Below, piece by piece: positions 58,990 through 64,000 of a DNA stretch of 64,000 nt (position 1 is the stretch's first letter; every line of letters starts with the position of its first letter). Source of the DNA: Stereum hirsutum FP-91666 SS1 (taxonomy: Eukaryota > Basidiomycota > Agaricomycetes > Russulales > Stereaceae); NCBI RefSeq assembly GCF_000264905.1, contig NW_006763135.1, forward strand, positions 1,281,179 through 1,345,178, written 5' to 3'. Made by a program: the position numbers and the translations under genes. The notes under the pieces are model-generated. The model made no database searches. It saw only the letters and a program-made list of their open reading frames with translations, and had not been told where the DNA came from.

Positions 58990-60603
58990 ATGTCTGTCCA
59001 GCCAAACCCCGAAGCAGTGAGTGCCCTCCATGCTGTCCGACCCGGTCCCGACGCGTGTTAGCCATCCTACTCACCATCCACCACAGATCAAGACCGTCGA
59101 CAAGAACGGTAACGAGATCACAACCGTCGGCTTTGAGCGTTTCGGCTTTGACTGCGAGGTCCCCCTCGACGTCGTCCGTTCTCTCTATCTTCGTCCCCAC
59201 TATGTCACCACCGCCAGCTCAAGCAAGACCGAGGAACTCGACGCAAAGGCAGACGAGGAGCACGCCCGCTTCACTCAGGGCCACGCAGCCTACCAGTCCA
59301 AGTCGATCTATCACCCAGACTCGCAGTCCATCTCCTACACCACCCTCACTCGCTTTCCCCCGGTCAAACTCCTCCCTCCCTCAAAGCGCAAGCGCGTCCT
59401 CGTTACCGGTGGCGCAGGTTTCGTCGGCTCTCATCTCGTCGACCGTCTCATGCTCCTGGGCCACGATGTCACTGTCATCGACAACTTCTTCACCGGGTCC
59501 AAGACCAGCTTGTCTCACTGGGTCGGTCACCCCAACTTTGAGATGGTCCGCCACGATGTCGTCGAGCCGTTCATGATCGAGTGCGATCGTACGTTCAGCC
59601 ACTCTATCTACCTTTATCCGTGCCTTGACGCGTCTTTGCTTTGAATGCAGAAATCTACCACTTGGCCTGCCCCGCTTCTCCTCCCCACTACCAGTTCAAT
59701 GCTGTTAAGACCATCAAGACCTCATTCATGGGCACCCTTAACATGCTCGGTCTCGCCAAGCGCACAAAAGCCCGTTTCCTTATCACCTCCACCTCTGGTG
59801 CGTCTTTACATCATCTTATTTGAGTGGCACAATGACTTATGCAACATATAGAGGTCTACGGTGATCCCGAGGTCCACCCTCAGCACGAAGAATAGTTCGT
59901 ACCCTTCTATTACGTCCTTCCGACCACGGCTGACCCGCTTCTTCTTTTTATTTTTAGCTGGGGACATGTCAACCCCATCGGTCCTCGTGCTTGTTACGAC
60001 GAGGGTAAGCGTGTTGCTGAAACCCTCACATACGGGTTCCAGCGACAAGATGGTGTTGACGTTCGCGTCGCCCGTATCTTCAACACCTATGGTCCCCGCA
60101 GTACGTTGCATCCAAGAACTGAATTAAAGGTTTTGTTCTAAGCCATTACATCATTAGTGAACCCCTTCGACGGCCGTGTGGTTTCAAACTTCATCGTCCA
60201 GGCTCTCCGTGGCGAAGACCTCACTGTCTACGGCGACGGCAAACAAACCCGTTCCTTCCAATACATCCACGATCTCATCGACGGTCTCATCGCGCTCATG
60301 AACTCCGACGAGACCCGGCCTACCAACATCGGTTCCTCGGACGAGTTCACGATCGGCGAGTTCGCGGAGCTCGTCAGGGATATCGTCGAGAAAGTGCAGG
60401 CGGAGGACGGCGTGCCGGACAAGGAGCGGAGGAGGGTCGAGGTGACTTATCACCCGATGCCGACCGACGACCCGCAGAAGAGGAGGGCGGACACGACGAG
60501 GGCGAAGGCCAGCTTGGATTGGCAGACGAGGTGGACGGTGAAGATGGGTTTGGAGGAGATGGTGAGGTATTATAAGGCGAAGATGGCAGAGGGGAGCTTG
60601 TAG
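58990..60603 (+). CDS. UXS1: UDP-glucuronate decarboxylase (UDP-xylose synthase)
   Basis: Uxs1 converts UDP-glucuronic acid to UDP-xylose, the xylose donor for glycoproteins and xylose-containing polysaccharides. Start ATG 58990 (MSVQPNPEA then, after an intron, [10 protein letters not shown]). Six or seven exons, about 430 residues. The extended SDR core shows [69 protein letters not shown], and [20 protein letters not shown] with the catalytic Tyr-x-x-x-Lys. [20 protein letters not shown] and [20 protein letters not shown] bind the nucleotide sugar. No membrane helix is seen in the 100-residue leader, so it is cytosolic, as in Cryptococcus. TAG at 60601-60603. Strong TATA box upstream. Confidence 0.95.
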
Positions 60604-61924
60604 ATGCTCGCCGGGCCCCAGCCGTGTCATCCGTCGCCTCCGCGTTTCTCTTTTTTCTTTTTATTTCTCCCTATTCGGTCTTCTTTTCTCTTGGTATCTT
60701 GGATTGGCTTAACTTAAAATGTGGAGGATGGACGCGTCGGTAGGATGGTGTTTTCAGGCTTCTTCTCTGCCTTGTTTCAGTTGTTTTTTTGGGCTGTTGT
60801 TGTCGTCGCGTACGCGCTATTCCCCTAGATAATCCCATACATACAATTGCCTGTTGTTTCGCAACTGATTACATAGAGCACTATATATAGACTCGCAGTA
60901 TTTGCTTGCAATTGCCGCTTCCTCCCTCTTCTGAAATGTGTCCGTATATACATCAATTACATAAAGCAGCGTAAAGTCTTGTCGAACACTCGCAATAAAA
61001 CTCATCACCCTCTCGAGATTTTGACTGACGTGATGCATCCGTGCTGGGTTTTGTCGATCCATGATAATGCGGCGTCCTGGTGTCGAACTTCCGGGTATTC
61101 CAAGATGAGGAATTGTTCTCCGATGTGGTGTGGCATACAGCCCAAGAAATCAAAAGCGAAAGCGAATGCAATAAGCGAAAGTGAAAGTGAAAGTGAAAGT
61201 GTAAGGGATTTGAAGCTTTGAAGAGGGGGTATACTAGGTTTAAAAGATCAAAAAACGGCTATAGAGTACACACGAATTCCAAATGAATCGTCTACGTAGA
61301 CCAAGGTTGAAAAAAAGGGATATATGTGCTTATTATCGTAGAGATCATGACGGTCGATGCCAGTGGACAAGAAACGAAAGATGAACGCGGTCGTATGTAC
61401 AGTAACAAATGCAAGTTTGAGCGGTGTGTGTGTGTTCGTGTGGCGTGTGGCGTGAAAGAGTGGATGTGTGTGTATCTAAAGTTAAGTTATGTACGACGTA
61501 GACGTACGTGCGTGGAGAAATGACTGTGAGGATGGTATGAGCACGAATGTCCAAGCACGGTGAAGGAGCCAGGTAGGCGAACCGCAGCAGAAGGGAATGG
61601 CGGCCTGAAACAGAGTCCCGTATCGCATCTTATGCAACTCCCGCCACCAAGCTCTCGAGACTGATCCTGACTCCCCACTCCATCTCACTCTCATCATCAG
61701 GACCAACATCAATCAACAAATATAAATACTCCAGACCTCTCCCCATCAGACGCATGGGTGGTGGAACACACCGCTCAACCCACCCCTCTCCCGCCACCAT
61801 TGCCTCCGCGAATAACACCGGCCACCGTCTTCCTCCTCGGAAGCATCAATCACCAGTGCATCCGAAAGAAAGACTCAGAAGAAGAAGAAGAAGAAACCGG
61901 ACGCCATTTTTGATGAGTCCCCAC
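60604..61924. other. Long intergenic region with simple repeats
   Basis: About 1.3 kb between convergent genes. It holds the UXS1 3' UTR (C/T-rich, to about 60800), a GAAAGT hexamer run and GT-rich sequence (61425-61475). A minus-strand open frame at 61630-61818 has fair composition but no link to the hydrolase gene through a proper splice site, so it is not called. Confidence 0.5.
61177..61200 (+). repeat. (GAAAGT)4 hexamer repeat
   Basis: Four exact head-to-tail GAAAGT units, flanked by imperfect copies. Lies in non-coding sequence. Confidence 0.85.
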
Positions 61925-64000
61925 TCAAGACTTGAGCAACTTCGTGAATGGCAATCCCGTCGCGCTCGCCACCCTGCTCACGCTCCCCTTGATCACCGTC
62001 CTCTCTACACTAGCGACCGTCTGCGGCGAGAACGCGATCCGCCTCGCCGCGTTATCCGTGATGAGCTCCTGGGACATCGTTTCTGGTGCATGGGCGCAGA
62101 CGTCTGGACTGGCGAGGTCGTGTGCTCTTTCTTCGATAATGGGGATTTTGTTGCGGTGGGTAGGAGGTCTGAATTTTTCTGTGGGGTGGATGCGTGGCAT
62201 CATTAGACAGTGTTGGCGCCGTTGGTAGAAGCGCACGCAAAAGGGAGACGAAGAAGGGGAAAGGCGGAGACGTACCGACGTAGGACCAGCCGTTTTGATC
62301 ACCCGTGAACCAATGATCGTGTAGTCTCTCTGAGTATCTATGTTCGAGTAAACATTGTTCAGCTCGCAGAACTCTTTTACAATGGCTCACAGTCGAAAGA
62401 GAGAACAAAACTTACTTTCGCATAGGCCTTCCGTCCGAACCCAGCGGCGAGAAAGCCATACTTGCCCCAACAGCGACCCTCTTGATCATCTGCATCTGCG
62501 CCTTCTCCACCTCCCTCGTCACCCTCGAGAAGCTCATGGAGCTCCACGGGTTCCGATCCTTAAACCCATCCACGTCCTTCGCGAACTCTCCCAACTTGCG
62601 CAACGCGCGCTTCATTCGCTCGTCCGTGGGCTCCGCAGGCCTGCAGGAATCCTGGCGCTCGTGCCGGAACCGAGAGATCCATTTGTGTACGGTCTGGTTC
62701 GCGATGGACGCGGCGGAGGGGTCGACGGAGAGGTAGCCTGAGGCGCCTTTCATGATGTAGAGCATGGCACCGCCTTCGACGTTGATCAGGTCGTCTTTCA
62801 TCTTCTTGGCAAAGTCGACGGGGTGTAGCTCATTCCGGTCGCCCTGTATGGGTTATACGACGACGCTCGCGCCTTAGCTGTGATGTTCGATGTAGAGAAG
62901 TGGTGTATGTGGAGGGACGTACGTGGATAAGAAGGGTTGGACATGTTATGGCTGCTAGCTCTTTGGGGGTGAGCGCTGTCCGCTTGAGAGGGAAAATGTT
63001 GTCAACTCTGGATGAGATTCGAACGAAACGGCACAGGAGCACTCACGTTCATGACGAGATTACTCATCTCTGCAATCTGAACCCTCTTCCAAGGAGGATA
63101 ATGCATCTCCAGGTACCCTACCAACTGAGTAAACCAAAGAGAAGCAGGTCAGTAGCCATGAACTTCAAGCGAAGCATACCCGGACTTCGGGATATATACT
63201 TCAGAGAAGAACTTCCGTGCGTACCTCATCAAGAATATCGTCGTGGATGTCCTATTCGGGTCAGATCGCCCAAGTCAATATCATGCCATAAACCCCGAGA
63301 CGACCAGGTGCAAAGTCCATAGGCGTGCGAAAGCCGAGAAAACGGTGCTCACGAAACCAATCAGGAGCTTCATTCCTTCCGCTAACGAGTGCTCGAGTGT
63401 ATCCAGATCATCCGCAAACCCCCAGGTGTGAAGCAACTCCTCGAGACGGCCGAAGTATGCCGTCAGTCTGCCGGGAGGAAGAAAACAGAGTGGGGTAAAG
63501 CAGCCAACAGGACAGCACAACGGTTCGGGCACGATAAGCCATAGCTCGTTAGCGAATGTGTCATTGGAGCATTCAACATTGGACGGGGAACATCCGACGT
63601 CAACGGACTCACTCTGTCGGTGGCGGCACGGTCAAAATGACGAGACTTAGACACATTTCGGGGAAGCTAATGTGTCCGCGCGCCCGGTGCATGAGTTACG
63701 GAATGTGCGCATGCGTGAAGCGAGTGGAGTAAATAGACGTACAGTGCGGCAAGGCGAAGTGCGGTGTTCGTTGCGAAGGACTCTGAGGCCCATATGTGAG
63801 CGGGTGGCAACCACAAGGCCTGAAACGAATATGTACCGAGGGGTAAGACGAGGGAAGACAAAGTCGTGCGATTTTTGTGAGCTTTTCGGAAAGGAAGAAA
63901 GGTATAGGGAGAGAAGACGCACCTGGATGGCAAACGCCAAATCCGCAGCGTCCGTCCAGTGGTCATGCTTTCCATTTGGCCGCGAGTGGGTACGACCTGC
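61925..64000 (-). CDS. Alpha/beta-hydrolase-fold protein, N-terminus cut by window edge
   Basis: The gene enters from the right edge and reads leftwards through about eight exons. It shows DHWTDAADLAFAIQ, then HIWASESFATNTALRLAALF at the place of the nucleophile elbow, PEMCLSLVILTVPPPTE, FGRLEELLHTWGFADDLDTL, YLEMHYPPWKRVQIAEMSNL, and ITCPTLLIHGDRNELHPVDF with the acid Asp. Then comes LYIMKGASGYLSVDPSAAS, where a catalytic His would be expected but Tyr is seen. After the fold come SERLHDHWFTGDQNGW and, over an intron with a CTAAT branch site, a 95-residue C-terminal extension ending PFTKLLKS before TGA at 61925-61927. Seen: fold motifs. Inferred: catalysis may be weak or lost. The exact substrate is unknown. 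Confidence 0.7.

Noticed and set aside
61630..61818. Extra 3' exon for the hydrolase (contains RGLEYLYLLIDVGPDD)
   Set aside because: No GT donor follows the upstream coding region before its stop, so it cannot be joined by normal splicing.
63015..63024. T-loop-like GATTCGAAC suggesting a tRNA
   Set aside because: It sits in a short intron of the hydrolase gene; no acceptor or anticodon arm can be drawn around it.

Overview
The window is nuclear DNA of a filamentous basidiomycete, most likely an Agaricomycete. Genes are dense and carry many short introns (about 50-100 nt) with GT-AG ends and CTAAT-type branch points. Family content fits: a DUF6533 membrane protein, a HerA/FtsK-like P-loop ATPase of a type I associate with mushroom genomes, a membrane-anchored GH9 glucanase and a glyoxal oxidase-type copper radical oxidase. 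The last two point to a plant-litter or wood decay lifestyle. I see no transposon, CRISPR array, rRNA or convincing tRNA. Twenty-five protein genes can be supported, two of them cut by the window edges.

Layout. 1-4446: a Dal5-type MFS transporter (-, runs off the left edge) diverges from a GH105 unsaturated glycuronyl hydrolase (+), together a plausible pectin-fragment uptake unit. 4809-15602: core cell functions: PRP31 (splicing), ISU1 (Fe-S scaffold), TAF9 (TFIID/SAGA), SEC12 (COPII) and a NIPA-type Mg transporter. ISU1 and TAF9 share a divergent promoter with four CCAAT boxes and an exact iron-GATA motif. 16278-25858: an Rck2-type CAMK kinase, the HerA-like ATPase, RRP8 (25S rRNA m1A methyltransferase) and a DUF6533 protein. 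26521-31436: FUR1 (uracil salvage) and MET10 (sulfite reductase flavoprotein). 31790-35918: GH9 glucanase diverging from a Gfo/Idh/MocA oxidoreductase. 36344-45680: a tandem-RRM/RGG protein, a ubiquitin-like membrane protein, the PKA regulatory subunit and a Ser/Thr-rich single-pass membrane protein. 47458-51227: glyoxal oxidase and MsrA. 51577-60603: NCS6/CTU1 (tRNA thiolation), NOP9 and ENP1/bystin (40S biogenesis) and UXS1 (UDP-xylose synthesis) in alternating orientation. 61925-64000: an alpha/beta-hydrolase-fold protein cut by the right edge.

Most genes are conserved housekeeping genes in divergent or convergent pairs. RRP8, NOP9, ENP1 and NCS6 all serve ribosomes or tRNA. GH105 with the MFS, GH9, and glyoxal oxidase form the carbohydrate/lignocellulose theme. 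The least explained gene is the HerA-like ATPase. Starts, stops and splice sites were read by eye from conserved protein sequence and consensus sites; internal exon borders not quoted should be treated as approximate.
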